A stretch of DNA of 64,000 nucleotides from DATHZQ01 sp035458525 (GTDB lineage Bacteria > Actinomycetota > Acidimicrobiia > Spongiisociales > UBA5794), in NCBI GenBank assembly GCA_035458525.1, contig DATHZQ010000014.1, positions 1 to 64,000 of the forward strand, written 5' to 3'. Position numbers and translations under genes: made by a program. The notes below the pieces were generated by a model that was not told the DNA's origin, made no database searches, and saw only the letters and a list, made by a program, of their open reading frames with translations. Shown one piece after another: positions 27,476-36,287 of this stretch. The stretch's first letter is position 1. Each line of letters begins with the position of its first letter.

Positions 27476-28519
27476 ATGCGTGTCGGCTTCGTTGTCAACG
27501 ACATCAAGACCGAGGAGACCGGGTACACGACAACCCGCCTCGGCGTCGCCTTGACGAACCGCGGCCACGAAGCGTGGGTGATCAGCGTGGGCGATCTCGC
27601 CTACGACCCTGATGAACACGTGCGTGCCAACGCCGCGCGGGTACCGAAGCCCCGGTACAAGGACGGCGTCGGGTACATGCGAGACCTCCTCGGCAAGTCG
27701 GCGATCAAGGAGCGAATCACCGTCGACGACTTGGACGTCCTCTTTCTCCGGAACGTACCGTCTGACGAGAAGGGAAGGCGCGAGTGGGCCAAGACCGCGG
27801 CACTGGATTTTGGCCGCGTTGCGATGCGTCATGGGGTCATCGTGCTCAACGATCCCAATGGACTGGCGAAGGCCCACGACAAGATGTACTTCCAGCTCTT
27901 CCCCGAAGAGGTCCGGCCGACAACCTTGATCAGCAGGGACCATGCACTGATTCGGGAATTCGTCAAGGACCAGGGTCGAGCAGTGTTGAAGCCGCTGCAC
28001 GGATCCGGTGGCGAGAGCGTCTTCCTCGTGCGAGCGGATGATCCAGCCAATCTGAACCAGATGATCGATGCTGTGGCCCGGGACGGCTACATCATTGCCC
28101 AGGAGTACCTGCCGCACGCCGAAGAGGGCGATACTCGACTGTTCTTGATGAATGGCGAGCCGCTCCGCCACAAGGGACGCTATGCGGCGTTTCGCCGCAT
28201 CCGCTCCGGCGGCGACATGCGCTCCAACCTCCACGCCGGAGGGAGGCTCGCCAAGGCGACATTGACTGACGTCGATTTCACGCTGGCCGAGATCGTTCGA
28301 CCGAAGTTGGTCCAGGACGGGATGTTTCTCGTGGGCATTGACATCGTTGGCGACAAGCTGATGGAGATCAACGTGTTCAGCCCGGGAGGGCTGGGCTCGT
28401 CGCAGAAGCTCGAAGGTGTCAACTTCAATGACGCCGTCGTCGATAGCTTGGAACGAAAAGTCGGCTACATGGGGTACTACAAGCGCAACTTCAACAACGT
28501 CGAAATGGCCACGCTGTGA
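27476..28519 (+). CDS. ATP-grasp ligase, glutathione synthetase/RimK-like
   Basis: 347 residues with a GshB-like layout: an N-terminal preATP-grasp domain opening MRVGFVVNDIKTEE, the glycine-rich loop region LKPLHGSGGESVF, the FRRIRSGGDMRSN arginine segment, and the metal-binding LMEINVFSPGG near the end. Such enzymes join an amino acid to a peptide or carboxylate through an acyl phosphate. True glutathione synthesis is unlikely to be the point, because no glutamate-cysteine ligase is nearby and actinobacteria rarely use glutathione. ATG 27476 follows AGGGAG. Its TGA overlaps the next gene's GTG (GTGA). Partnership with the divergent DUF1704 peptidase suggests an add-and-remove cycle for an amino acid. 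Confidence 0.82.
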   Translation: MRVGFVVNDIKTEETGYTTTRLGVALTNRGHEAWVISVGDLAYDPDEHVRANAARVPKPRYKDGVGYMRDLLGKSAIKERITVDDLDVLFLRNVPSDEKGRREWAKTAALDFGRVAMRHGVIVLNDPNGLAKAHDKMYFQLFPEEVRPTTLISRDHALIREFVKDQGRAVLKPLHGSGGESVFLVRADDPANLNQMIDAVARDGYIIAQEYLPHAEEGDTRLFLMNGEPLRHKGRYAAFRRIRSGGDMRSNLHAGGRLAKATLTDVDFTLAEIVRPKLVQDGMFLVGIDIVGDKLMEINVFSPGGLGSSQKLEGVNFNDAVVDSLERKVGYMGYYKRNFNNVEMATL

Positions 28520-29295
28520 CCTCGCAGCCATGGAGCATTGCGATCGGCGATGACCCGATCGTCGCAACGGCCATCCATGCCGGCCACGGCTTGAGACCCG
28601 AGGTTGCAGCACTCACCAAGTTGTCTGAGGCGCACCGCCTCAGAGAGGAGGATCCGTTCACGGATCGATGGATCGGTGTGGCAGGGAACTCGATAGCCGT
28701 AACCGTCTCCCGCTTCGAGGTCGATCTCAACCGACCGCGCGAGAAGGCCGTCTATGTCAGGCCCGAGGATGCTTGGGGGCTCGATCTCTGGAACTCCGAG
28801 CCGAGCGCTGACTTCGTGGGGCGTTCACTCGAGATCTACGACAAGTTCTATGCGGAACTCGGACAGCTCTGCGACCGGGTGGTCGAGGCCCACGGCCATG
28901 TCGTGGTGCTCGACCTCCACTCATACAACCACCGACGCAATGGTGCCGATGCACCGGTGGATGACCCCGACTTGAATCCCGAAATCAATCTCGGTACCGA
29001 GTCGATTGCGACGAGTTGGGAACCGGTTGTCTCGGCCTTCGCAAAGACCGTGAGCGAACTCCCGTTCTACGACGGCACGCTGGACGTGCGGACGAACGTG
29101 AGGTTCAGGGGAGGCAACATGCCCCGGTGGATCAACGCCCGATACAAGGACTCCGGGTGTTCGATCGCCATCGAGGTGAAGAAGATCTTCATGGACGAGT
29201 GGAGCGGCGCCCTCGACGAGGGAATTGCTGCATCGATCGGCAGCATCCTCCAGGCCGCAGCGGAATCGGTCGGGCAAGAGCTTCGAACCCGCTAG
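28516..29295 (+). CDS. N-formylglutamate amidohydrolase family protein
   Basis: 259 residues. The family's zinc-site features are visible: AIHAGHGL near the start, SRFEVDLNRPRE, and VLDLHSYNHRR. Characterised members hydrolyse N-formylglutamate in histidine breakdown. No histidine-degradation genes are nearby, so a different N-acyl or gamma-amide substrate is likely. The GTG start overlaps the upstream ATP-grasp gene by four bases, so the pair is translationally coupled. The gap to the convergent VapC gene (29296-29470) holds nothing I can assign. Confidence 0.82.
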   Translation: MTSQPWSIAIGDDPIVATAIHAGHGLRPEVAALTKLSEAHRLREEDPFTDRWIGVAGNSIAVTVSRFEVDLNRPREKAVYVRPEDAWGLDLWNSEPSADFVGRSLEIYDKFYAELGQLCDRVVEAHGHVVVLDLHSYNHRRNGADAPVDDPDLNPEINLGTESIATSWEPVVSAFAKTVSELPFYDGTLDVRTNVRFRGGNMPRWINARYKDSGCSIAIEVKKIFMDEWSGALDEGIAASIGSILQAAAESVGQELRTR

Positions 29296-29470
29296 CAGTT
29301 GCACCAGGCGTTGGATTGGGAACTGGTCGCGGCGGACGCTCGCCTCGCTACTGCCCAGGGACCACGATGCAAGATTGGATCGTCCGATCCCGAGCACGCC
29401 GATTCGCAATCCTGTCGCGATGACGCACATTCCGTACCGTCCGCGATCGGCACGTCGAGGATCGGTTCGG

Positions 29471-29866
29471 TCAGCTCGTATCGAGCAGCTCGGCGGCCCG
29501 TGATGCGGCTGCGAGGCGTGCATCGGTAGTCACGATGGGGACGCCGAGTCGGTTGGCGAGCTCGACGTAGAGGGCGTCCACCAGTCTCAGGTTGTGACGG
29601 AGCTTCCAAGCGCCGTTGAGCAAGGGGGCGAGAAGGTGACGCTGAAGCGGGGCAGCGGATAGACGTTGGACTCGGGGGGTCGCCTGGCGGACAGTCAGCT
29701 CTCCGGCGCGCTGCAGGCGGCCTAGGGCGGCCAGGACTTCCGCATCGAAGTGTGCGGGAACGTGAAGCTCGTGACCGCGGAGTCGACGCCGCACTGCGGC
29801 CGCCACCGGTGACCCGACGAGCAGATCGACCATTGCGGAGGCGTCGATGATCGCCGACTCAGGCAC
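29471..29866 (-). CDS. vapC: VapC-type PIN-domain toxin
   Basis: 131-residue PIN ribonuclease. Acidic metal-binding residues occur in IIDASAMVDLL, in HFDAEVLAAL, and in the VDALYVELA...VTTDARLA region, the usual PIN order. VapC toxins cleave RNA, often tRNA, when freed from the antitoxin. I chose GTG 29866, which overlaps the antitoxin's TGA by eight bases; the frame is open further upstream but runs through the antitoxin. It is encoded after its antitoxin, as is standard. Confidence 0.85.
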   Translation of the reverse strand: MPESAIIDASAMVDLLVGSPVAAAVRRRLRGHELHVPAHFDAEVLAALGRLQRAGELTVRQATPRVQRLSAAPLQRHLLAPLLNGAWKLRHNLRLVDALYVELANRLGVPIVTTDARLAAASRAAELLDTS

Positions 29867-30083
29867 GTTCGAAGTCGTCCTTTGCGGCGGCCACGGCGTC
29901 GACGACGGAGCGGTGGCCAATACCGAGTGGGCGTATGGCCGCCACGTCGTCGAGCCACTCATCGACTCGACTGGCAGCGAGCGCGCTCCGCAACGCTTCT
30001 TGGGTCAGGTTGGAAACATTCAACCCTGCGGCCTTGGCTTCGGCAGCAAGATCGTCGGGAAGGTAGACGTTCACTCGTGCCAT
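29859..30083 (-). CDS. vapB: VapB-type ribbon-helix-helix antitoxin
   Basis: 74 residues from ATG 30083 (MARVNVYLPDDLAAEAKAAG). The opening strand followed by two helices is a ribbon-helix-helix DNA-binding domain. The C-terminal part (VDEWLDDVAAIRPLG, then KDDFERA) would wrap the toxin. An ATG two codons earlier at 30089 is possible. Such antitoxins bind the promoter and repress the pair together with the toxin. The 236 bp upstream, to the end of caiD at 30320, is GC-rich without a recognisable gene. Confidence 0.82.
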   Translation of the reverse strand: MARVNVYLPDDLAAEAKAAGLNVSNLTQEALRSALAASRVDEWLDDVAAIRPLGIGHRSVVDAVAAAKDDFERA

Positions 30084-30319
30084 GCGCATAGGATACACAC
30101 ACAAGCCCAGATCAATGGGTACGCATGCATCCATCGCTCACAGGCCCACACAGCCGAGCGGCATCACGTGTCCGACGGCGGCGGCCTTCGGTGAAGACGG
30201 TCCGTGGCGACATCGCCTTCGCAGCGCTCAGTCGGCGCGAGGAGCGTCGTAGGCGCTCCCGCGTCCGCCCGGCTCTCCGCGGATCGTCGGGCACGAACGC
30301 CACGCCGCGGGAGGTGCGG

Positions 30320-31099
30320 CTAGCGGCCCTGCCAGTTGGGCTTGCGGCCTTCGGCGAAGGCCTTGGGCCCCTCGAGGGCGTCCTCGCTGGCGAGCATTTC
30401 GTCGTAGGCCGCGACGTAGCCGCCCCGGAGCGCGACGAAGGCCTCCGGGATGGCCATGTCCGCCGTCCTCCGCATGGCCTGCAGTGCCGCGGCGACGGCG
30501 AGCGGTGCCGCGGCCGCGATCTCGTGCGCCAGCCCACGCGCCGTCGCCATCAGGTCATCCGCCGCAACCACCCGGTTGACGAGCCCGAGCTGCGCCGCTT
30601 CCGCTGCGCCCACTCTCCGACCCGTCAGGATCAGCTCCTTGGCGACGGCAGGCGGGACGATCCGGGGCAACCGGATGACGCCGGCGTCCGGGATCACGCC
30701 CACGAAGACCTCGCCGAAGAACATCTCAGCGTGGTCGGCTGCGACCACGAGGTCGGCGGCGAGGACGAGCTCGAAACCACCGCCCACGGCCATGCCGTTG
30801 ACAGCAGCGATCACCGGCTTGTCGAGGTGGGGCAACTCGGGGAAGCCGCCGAACCCGCCGACGCCGTAGTCCGACTCGTAGTCTTCGCCCTCGGCGGCTG
30901 CCTTGAGGTCCCAGCCGGCGCTGAAGAAGCGCTCGCCGGCACCCGTCACAATGGCGACCCGGAGTGCGGCGTCGTCGCGGAACTCGGCGAACACCTCGCC
31001 CATCGCCCGGCTCGTTGCGGCGTTGATGGCGTTGGCTTTCGGAACGTCGAGCACCACCTCCAGCAACGGCGGCTGCTTCGTCACGTGGAGCGGGCTCAT
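30320..31099 (-). CDS. caiD: Crotonobetainyl-CoA hydratase (carnitinyl-CoA dehydratase)
   Basis: 259-residue crotonase that closely resembles E. coli CaiD along its length. Shared blocks include PKANAI, RVAIVTGAGERFFSAGWDLKAAAEGE, LDKPVIAAVNG and GGGFELVLAADLVV, and both end with a KxxWxGR sequence. CaiD hydrates crotonobetainyl-CoA to L-carnitinyl-CoA and reverses that step. The oxyanion-hole segments are intact. It is the last gene of the minus-strand carnitine operon. Its ATG overlaps the TGA of the acyl-CoA synthetase gene (ATGA). Other short-chain enoyl-CoA hydratases are the alternative, but similarity and context both favour CaiD. Confidence 0.83.
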   Translation of the reverse strand: MSPLHVTKQPPLLEVVLDVPKANAINAATSRAMGEVFAEFRDDAALRVAIVTGAGERFFSAGWDLKAAAEGEDYESDYGVGGFGGFPELPHLDKPVIAAVNGMAVGGGFELVLAADLVVAADHAEMFFGEVFVGVIPDAGVIRLPRIVPPAVAKELILTGRRVGAAEAAQLGLVNRVVAADDLMATARGLAHEIAAAAPLAVAAALQAMRRTADMAIPEAFVALRGGYVAAYDEMLASEDALEGPKAFAEGRKPNWQGR

Positions 31100-33060
31100 G
31101 CGAGGGTCACCATGGCGTCGACGGCTACTGCCCGGCTGGGTGTCACGATCAGCGGATTGATCTCGGCCTCGAGCACGGGTCCATCGTCGCACATCGCCTG
31201 CAGCTCGAACACTGCATCGACGGCCGCTTCCAGATCGGGTGGCTCGGGAGCGCGGCAGCGGGCCACAACGCGCAGCTGCCGCAGAGCGACGTCGATGGCG
31301 CTGCGGCCCGCCGGTGCCAGCAAGTGGGTTCGGTCCTCCATGACCTCGACGAGCCGTCCGCCGGCTCCGAGGGTGATCAGCCAGCCCATGTGATCGACAG
31401 CACGCACGCTCACGAGCAGTTCGAGCACGCCATCCTCGATCGTCTCCTCAACCAGGTAGCGCTCGCCCACCGGCATGGCGGCAATCGTCCGCACGAGTTG
31501 CTCGGCATCGTGAATCCCAACCGCCACGGCACCGACGTCCGTCTTGTGATCGATGCCGAGCACCTTGACCGTGAGCGGAAACGGCAGTGCGGTGGCCGTG
31601 GGATCCGACAGCGTCTCGCTGCGGGGAACCGGAATCCCCGCCGATGCGAGGAGCCGCTTGCTGGCAGCCTCGTCGAGCGTGGCCGCCTCTCTGCCCCGTG
31701 TTGCTGGTACCCCGTGGACGCCAACGTCAGCGTTCTCGACGGCGCCGAGTGCTGCGAGAGCCTCGATCGCCTCTCCGATACCCAGCATCGGCACCAACCC
31801 GAAGTCCCGCAGCCGTTCCTGTGCGGCGACCGGCATCGTCTCCGGTAGCGAAGCGACCACGAGCCCTGGAATCAACTCGCCGCAGGCGGCGGCGAACGCC
31901 CGGCAGGCCGCCCACCATGCATCCGGCACCTCGGTCGCCGGGAAGTCGAGTACCAGCATGGATACATCGAACCGACCATTCACGACTGCAGTGAACGTCT
32001 GCCGCATGCGATCCTCGTCACCCCACGAGAACGTGTGATAGTCCATCGGATTCGACACGGCGACGAGCGGCCCGACCGTCTCGGCAATCGCCGCTGCGTG
32101 ACTCGGCTCGAGCGCGGGCAGGTCGATCCCGGCGTCGTGGCCGAGGTCGGCCACGTGTGCCGCTTCACCACCCGAGGCGCTGAGCGAGACAATCCGGGGC
32201 CGATGGGGAATGCGGCCGGCGAGCTTCAGTGTCTCCAGGAACGCCGGCATCGTGCGAACTCGCGCCACTCCGTAGCGGGCGAAGAGTGCCCCGTAGGCCG
32301 CGTCGTCGCCCACCAGTGCTCCGGTATGCGAGGCCGTCGCGAGGCTGCCCTTCTCGGAGGTGCCCATTCGCAAGGCAACGACGGGGATTCCCATCTCCCT
32401 CGCACGCAACACCGCATGGCCGAAAGCTCGCGAGTCGGTGATCGACTCGAGTTGCACGCCAATGGCGGTGATGCGCGGATCGTCGAGCATCGCCTCCATG
32501 AGGGCCGGGAGATCGATCTTGGCTTGATTACCCGCCGTGATCAGGAGGCCGATGTCGAGGCTGCGCCGAGCCATCGTGAGGTTGATGCCGATATTGCCGC
32601 TCTGGGTGATGATCGCAACGCCCCGGTCGACCGGCCGCAGGCCGTGGACGTCGGGCCAGATCGCCGTCCGGTCGAGAGCGTTGACGTAGCCGTAGCAATT
32701 CGGCCCGAGCAGCGGCATGGCACCTGCCGCCACGACCAGCTGATCTTGCAACTCGCGGGCGCCCGACTCGGCGAATCCCGATGTGTAGACCACGGCGCTG
32801 CCGGTGCCGCGGTCCGCCAGGGCGGTGACGACGTCCGGCGTCGCATCACGAGGGACGGCCACGAAGGCAACGTCGGGCGCCGCAGGCAAGTCATCGGTTG
32901 ATGCCACGCACCTACGTCCCAGCATCTCGGGCCGGGTTGGATGCACGGGCCACACCTCGCCGGTGTAGCCGAGGAGGTCGAGCTGTTCGATCACTCGCCC
33001 GGCCTCGGTGCCGCCGACGACGGCGACGGACTTCGGCCTGAGGAGCCGATCCAGATTCAC
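31096..33060 (-). CDS. Acyl-CoA synthetase, NDP-forming (fused alpha/beta subunits)
   Basis: 654 residues. Domains in order are CoA-binding (RPKSVAVVGG), succinyl-CoA-ligase-like with GPNCYGYVN and the conserved SHTGALVGDDAAY histidine segment, and a C-terminal ATP-grasp domain (EAASKRLLASAGIPVP, then PLTVKVLGIDHKTDVGAV, ending EINPLIV). This architecture forms acyl-CoA with ADP or another NDP. In this operon it is the best candidate to activate gamma-butyrobetaine, crotonobetaine or carnitine, in place of CaiB/CaiC; that is inference. GTG 33060 starts one base after the TGA of the acyl-CoA dehydrogenase gene. The stop overlaps caiD. Confidence 0.83.
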   Translation of the reverse strand: MNLDRLLRPKSVAVVGGTEAGRVIEQLDLLGYTGEVWPVHPTRPEMLGRRCVASTDDLPAAPDVAFVAVPRDATPDVVTALADRGTGSAVVYTSGFAESGARELQDQLVVAAGAMPLLGPNCYGYVNALDRTAIWPDVHGLRPVDRGVAIITQSGNIGINLTMARRSLDIGLLITAGNQAKIDLPALMEAMLDDPRITAIGVQLESITDSRAFGHAVLRAREMGIPVVALRMGTSEKGSLATASHTGALVGDDAAYGALFARYGVARVRTMPAFLETLKLAGRIPHRPRIVSLSASGGEAAHVADLGHDAGIDLPALEPSHAAAIAETVGPLVAVSNPMDYHTFSWGDEDRMRQTFTAVVNGRFDVSMLVLDFPATEVPDAWWAACRAFAAACGELIPGLVVASLPETMPVAAQERLRDFGLVPMLGIGEAIEALAALGAVENADVGVHGVPATRGREAATLDEAASKRLLASAGIPVPRSETLSDPTATALPFPLTVKVLGIDHKTDVGAVAVGIHDAEQLVRTIAAMPVGERYLVEETIEDGVLELLVSVRAVDHMGWLITLGAGGRLVEVMEDRTHLLAPAGRSAIDVALRQLRVVARCRAPEPPDLEAAVDAVFELQAMCDDGPVLEAEINPLIVTPSRAVAVDAMVTLA

Positions 33061-33061
33061 G

Positions 33062-34222
33062 TCAGCCGCCGCGGGGCCGCAGCATGGCGCGCGAGATGAT
33101 GTGACGCTGGATCTCGCTCGTGCCGTCCCAGATGCGGTCGACACGGGTGTCACGCCACATGCGTTCCAGCGGCAGCTCGGTCATCAGACCCATGCCCCCG
33201 AAGATCTGAACCGCCTCGTCGGTCACGAACGTGCACATCTCGGTGGCGAACACCTTGGCCATGGCGGCGTCGCTGTCGGTCATGGTGCCCTGGTCGTCCT
33301 TCCACGCCGCCCGCAGCGTCAGCAGTTCCGCAGCGTCGTACTGGGTTTGCATATCGGCGAGCTTGAACGACACACCTTGGAACTTGCCGATCTGTTGTCC
33401 GAACTGCTCCCGGTTGGCTGCCCAGTCGGTGGCGAGATCGATGGCGCGACGGGCCCGTCCGAGGCAGATCGCGGCTACCTGGAGTCTGGTGGATCCCAGC
33501 CATTCGTTGGCGACATCGAAGCCGCGGTGCACCTCGCCGAGCACGGCGGACTCCGCCACGCGGCAGTTCTCGAACGTGAGAATGGCGTTGTGGTAGCCGC
33601 GGTTGCTCACGGCGTCGTAGCCTTTCGTCACGGTGAGTCCTGGCGTGTCGAAGTCGACGAGAAATGCAGTGATCCGCTTCCGCATCCCGCGGCTGGTCTC
33701 CTCTTCCCCGGTTGCCGCGAACACGATGACGTAGTCGGCGAGGTCGGCGTGGCTGATGAAGTGTTTGGTCCCGTTGATGACGAAGTTGCGGCCGTCGGCG
33801 TCGGCGCGGCACTTCATCCCCCGGACGTCCGATCCTGCATCCGGTTCGCTCATCGCCAGGCAGTCGACCCGCTCGCCGCGAATCGTCGGCAGCAGGTAGC
33901 GCTCTACCTGTTCCCCGGTACAGGCGTTAAGAATGTTCGACGGTCGGGCCACGATGTAGTGCAAGGCATAGGACGTGGCGCCGAACTCGCGGTCCACCAG
34001 AGTCATGGTCAGCGAATCGAGACCGCCGCCGCCCAGCTCTGCGGGCATGTTGGCGGCGTAGATGCCGGCCTGCAGCGCCCGGGTGCGGATCTGCTCTACG
34101 AGCTCTGGCCGTACCTCGTCGGTGCGCTCGACCTCTTCCTCGTACGGCATCAGCTCCTGCTCGGTGAAACGCCGCGCCGTGTCGACGATGAGCTTCTGTT
34201 CATCGGTCAGGGCAAAGTCCAT
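33062..34222 (-). CDS. Acyl-CoA dehydrogenase
   Basis: 386-residue flavoprotein of the usual family length. FAD-binding motifs are present (LAMSEPDAGSDVRGM and FISHADLADYVIV), and the C-terminal domain has QIFGGMGLMTELPLER with WRDTRVDRIWDGTSEIQ. The last segment is the normal ACAD tail. Next to caiD and an acyl-CoA synthetase, the expected step is desaturation of gamma-butyrobetainyl-CoA to crotonobetainyl-CoA, the CaiA-type reaction in the oxidising direction. Similarity to CaiA itself is only of the general family kind. The ATG overlaps the TGA of the upstream dehydrogenase/thioesterase gene by one base. Confidence 0.85.
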   Translation of the reverse strand: MDFALTDEQKLIVDTARRFTEQELMPYEEEVERTDEVRPELVEQIRTRALQAGIYAANMPAELGGGGLDSLTMTLVDREFGATSYALHYIVARPSNILNACTGEQVERYLLPTIRGERVDCLAMSEPDAGSDVRGMKCRADADGRNFVINGTKHFISHADLADYVIVFAATGEEETSRGMRKRITAFLVDFDTPGLTVTKGYDAVSNRGYHNAILTFENCRVAESAVLGEVHRGFDVANEWLGSTRLQVAAICLGRARRAIDLATDWAANREQFGQQIGKFQGVSFKLADMQTQYDAAELLTLRAAWKDDQGTMTDSDAAMAKVFATEMCTFVTDEAVQIFGGMGLMTELPLERMWRDTRVDRIWDGTSEIQRHIISRAMLRPRGG

Positions 34223-35682
34223 CAGCGAAATCCCATCGTTGGCGTGGCGGGCGATTCGAGTCGGGCGTGGGCGGCAACGACCGCCTGCACGGCCTGGCGG
34301 ACGGCCGGCGGCACCGGCGCCGACCTGCCGGCGGTGGTGTCGACATGAAGGAGCATCTGCTCGACCGTCGCAAGCCGGCGTTGATCGGCGGCGTGGGTGA
34401 TCTCGTGGACGAAATGCAGCCGCTTGGCGTCGGCCCCGAGGACGGTCGTGACGAGGTCGAGCGGGTCATCGACCGAGGCTTCTCCGAGGAACCCGATGTG
34501 GGTCTCGACGGTGTAGTACGAGTGCCCGGCGGCCCGGTAGTCCTCGTCGATGCCGAGGTAGCGGAACAGCTTGTCCGAGGCCCAGCCCGCCGCGAGCAGG
34601 TAGGCGCTCTCGGTCATGTGGCCGTTGTAGTCGACCCATTCGGGCTCGACGACGCAGGAATAGAGCCGCAACGGAGCTGCGACGCTCGCACCCTCGGCCC
34701 ACACCGCCGGATCGGCGCCGTGCACTCGGGCTTCGTGGCGGGCCATGACGCGGCCGGCGCCGATGTCGTGGGCACGTAGCGCCCGCATCACCGAAACGAG
34801 GTAGTCGTCGCGGAGGCGCTCCAGCTCCACGATGGAGCGGCCCGCAGCCTGGGTCTCCGCCCCGGTCGCCATCCGATCGATGAGCTCGGGGGTCAATGGC
34901 GGGGCCTCGAGCTTGGTCCACGGCAGCTCCAGCGCCGGCCCGAAGTGCTCGAGCATGTAGCGCATGCCGCCGTCCCCGCCGGCCAGGTGGAAGGTGAGGT
35001 TGGTGCCCATGCCGGCCCAACGCAGCCCCGGTCCATAGGTGACGGCGGCGTCCAGCTCCTCGGTGGTGGCGATGCCGTCGTTGACGAGATGGAGGATCTC
35101 CCGCCACATCGCTTCTTGGAGCCGGTCCGACAGATAGCCCTCGATCTCGTTGCGGACGACGAGGGGTTCCATGCCGAGGTCGGCGTAGAAGTCCCGAGCT
35201 CGCTGGACGGTGCCGGCCGAGGTGTCCCCGCCGGGCACCACTTCGACGAGGGGCAAGAGGTATACCGGGTTGAACGGATGGCCGACGACGAATCGCTCCG
35301 GGCGCTGCAGAGCCGCTTGCATGTCGGACGGGAGTAAACCGGACGAGCTCGAGGCGATGATGACCTCTGGTCGGGCGGCCGCATCGAGCTGGCGGTGCAC
35401 CGGCGCCTTGATGTCCGGGTTCTCCGGCACGTTCTCCTGGATGAAGTCGCTGGCGGCGGCGACCGCTGCGGGGGATTCGGCCCACCCGACACGGGTCGGG
35501 TCGGCTCCGGGCAACAGGCCGAGCTTGCGTGCAGCCGGCCAGGCCCGTGCGATGCCGGCCCGGAACCGTGCCTCGGCTCCTTCGGCGACGTCGCTGGCGA
35601 TGACGGTATGTCCGCGGGCCAGCGCCCGCACCGCCCAGCCGGTGCCGATGACCCCGGTGCCGATCAGCCCGACGGTCGTCAT
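34222..35682 (-). CDS. L-carnitine dehydrogenase fused to a hotdog thioesterase
   Basis: 486 residues. The N-terminal part (about 1-325) is a 3-hydroxyacyl-CoA-dehydrogenase-type NAD enzyme, with GTGVIGTGWAVRALARGH, SSSSGLLPSDMQ and HPFNPVYLLPLVEVV. The C-terminal part (about 335-486) is a hotdog thioesterase with EPEWVDYNGHMTESAYL. This fusion is known for L-carnitine dehydrogenases of aerobic bacteria. The first half makes 3-dehydrocarnitine. The second would hydrolyse betainyl-CoA, the product of the BKACE enzyme encoded just upstream. I chose ATG 35682, which overlaps the preceding TGA (ATGA); the longer open frame to 36174 crosses the upstream gene. Confidence 0.88.
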   Translation of the reverse strand: MTTVGLIGTGVIGTGWAVRALARGHTVIASDVAEGAEARFRAGIARAWPAARKLGLLPGADPTRVGWAESPAAVAAASDFIQENVPENPDIKAPVHRQLDAAARPEVIIASSSSGLLPSDMQAALQRPERFVVGHPFNPVYLLPLVEVVPGGDTSAGTVQRARDFYADLGMEPLVVRNEIEGYLSDRLQEAMWREILHLVNDGIATTEELDAAVTYGPGLRWAGMGTNLTFHLAGGDGGMRYMLEHFGPALELPWTKLEAPPLTPELIDRMATGAETQAAGRSIVELERLRDDYLVSVMRALRAHDIGAGRVMARHEARVHGADPAVWAEGASVAAPLRLYSCVVEPEWVDYNGHMTESAYLLAAGWASDKLFRYLGIDEDYRAAGHSYYTVETHIGFLGEASVDDPLDLVTTVLGADAKRLHFVHEITHAADQRRLATVEQMLLHVDTTAGRSAPVPPAVRQAVQAVVAAHARLESPATPTMGFR

Positions 35683-36287
35683 GCAGGCACCAGCGGCACG
35701 TCGAAGAGCAGTCCCCACTCCTGGCGGGCCCACAACCCCACGGTGGCGTGGATCGAGCCCTGCTTGTTCTCGAACGTGGCTCGGTCGGCGAGGGGTAGCG
35801 GCGCCGTGTGCCACACGCCGGGATGCATGTTCACGCCGAACGCACCGTCGGAGTACAAGGCCACGAAGTCTTCGGGGGCGACGTCGTCGCCGGGCGGGGC
35901 GAGCAGGAACACGGTGGGTACTCCGGGGGCGAAGAAGGCCTGGCCGCCGTCGTCGTGGTAGTTGACCTCGTCCACGAGGAGCCGGCTGTGGTCGATCGCG
36001 GTCCGTGTTTCGCTTGCCTCGGTTGGATCGACCCGCCAGCCGAGTAGGTCGCTGCGCCCCACGGCGTTGTTCCGGGAGAACATCATCTCGCCGCGCCAGA
36101 AGATGTCGAACGGCCCTTCGACCGTGTGCCCGTAGCCGCCGCTCGTGACGGGCCGCCGCCCTGACGGCCGCCACTGCACCTGCTCGATCTCGACCTCGTC
36201 GATCGAGCGGAACAGTGTGCCGAGGCCGACCGCCGTCTCCTCGTTCAGCGGTAGCAGCGGGACCGGGTGGAGGTCAGAAGGCGACAT
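35679..36287 (-). CDS. Ureidoglycolate lyase-like (AllA-family) cupin
   Basis: 202 residues from ATG 36287. The pattern, with a late cupin strand region GVWHTAPLPL and PVPLLPLNEET at the start, fits the ureidoglycolate lyase/hydrolase family. No other purine or allantoin genes are present. It sits inside the carnitine operon, overlapping the gene on each side (14 bases with the BKACE gene upstream, four with the dehydrogenase downstream). Its role here is probably not ureidoglycolate cleavage. A lyase or isomerase acting on an unstable carnitine-pathway intermediate is possible. Function is unknown. Confidence 0.65.
   Translation of the reverse strand: MSPSDLHPVPLLPLNEETAVGLGTLFRSIDEVEIEQVQWRPSGRRPVTSGGYGHTVEGPFDIFWRGEMMFSRNNAVGRSDLLGWRVDPTEASETRTAIDHSRLLVDEVNYHDDGGQAFFAPGVPTVFLLAPPGDDVAPEDFVALYSDGAFGVNMHPGVWHTAPLPLADRATFENKQGSIHATVGLWARQEWGLLFDVPLVPA

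Noticed and set aside
30084..30319. Possible small gene or RNA between vapB and caiD
   Set aside because: Only short Arg-rich frames are present. No ribosome site, hairpin or RNA motif was convincing.
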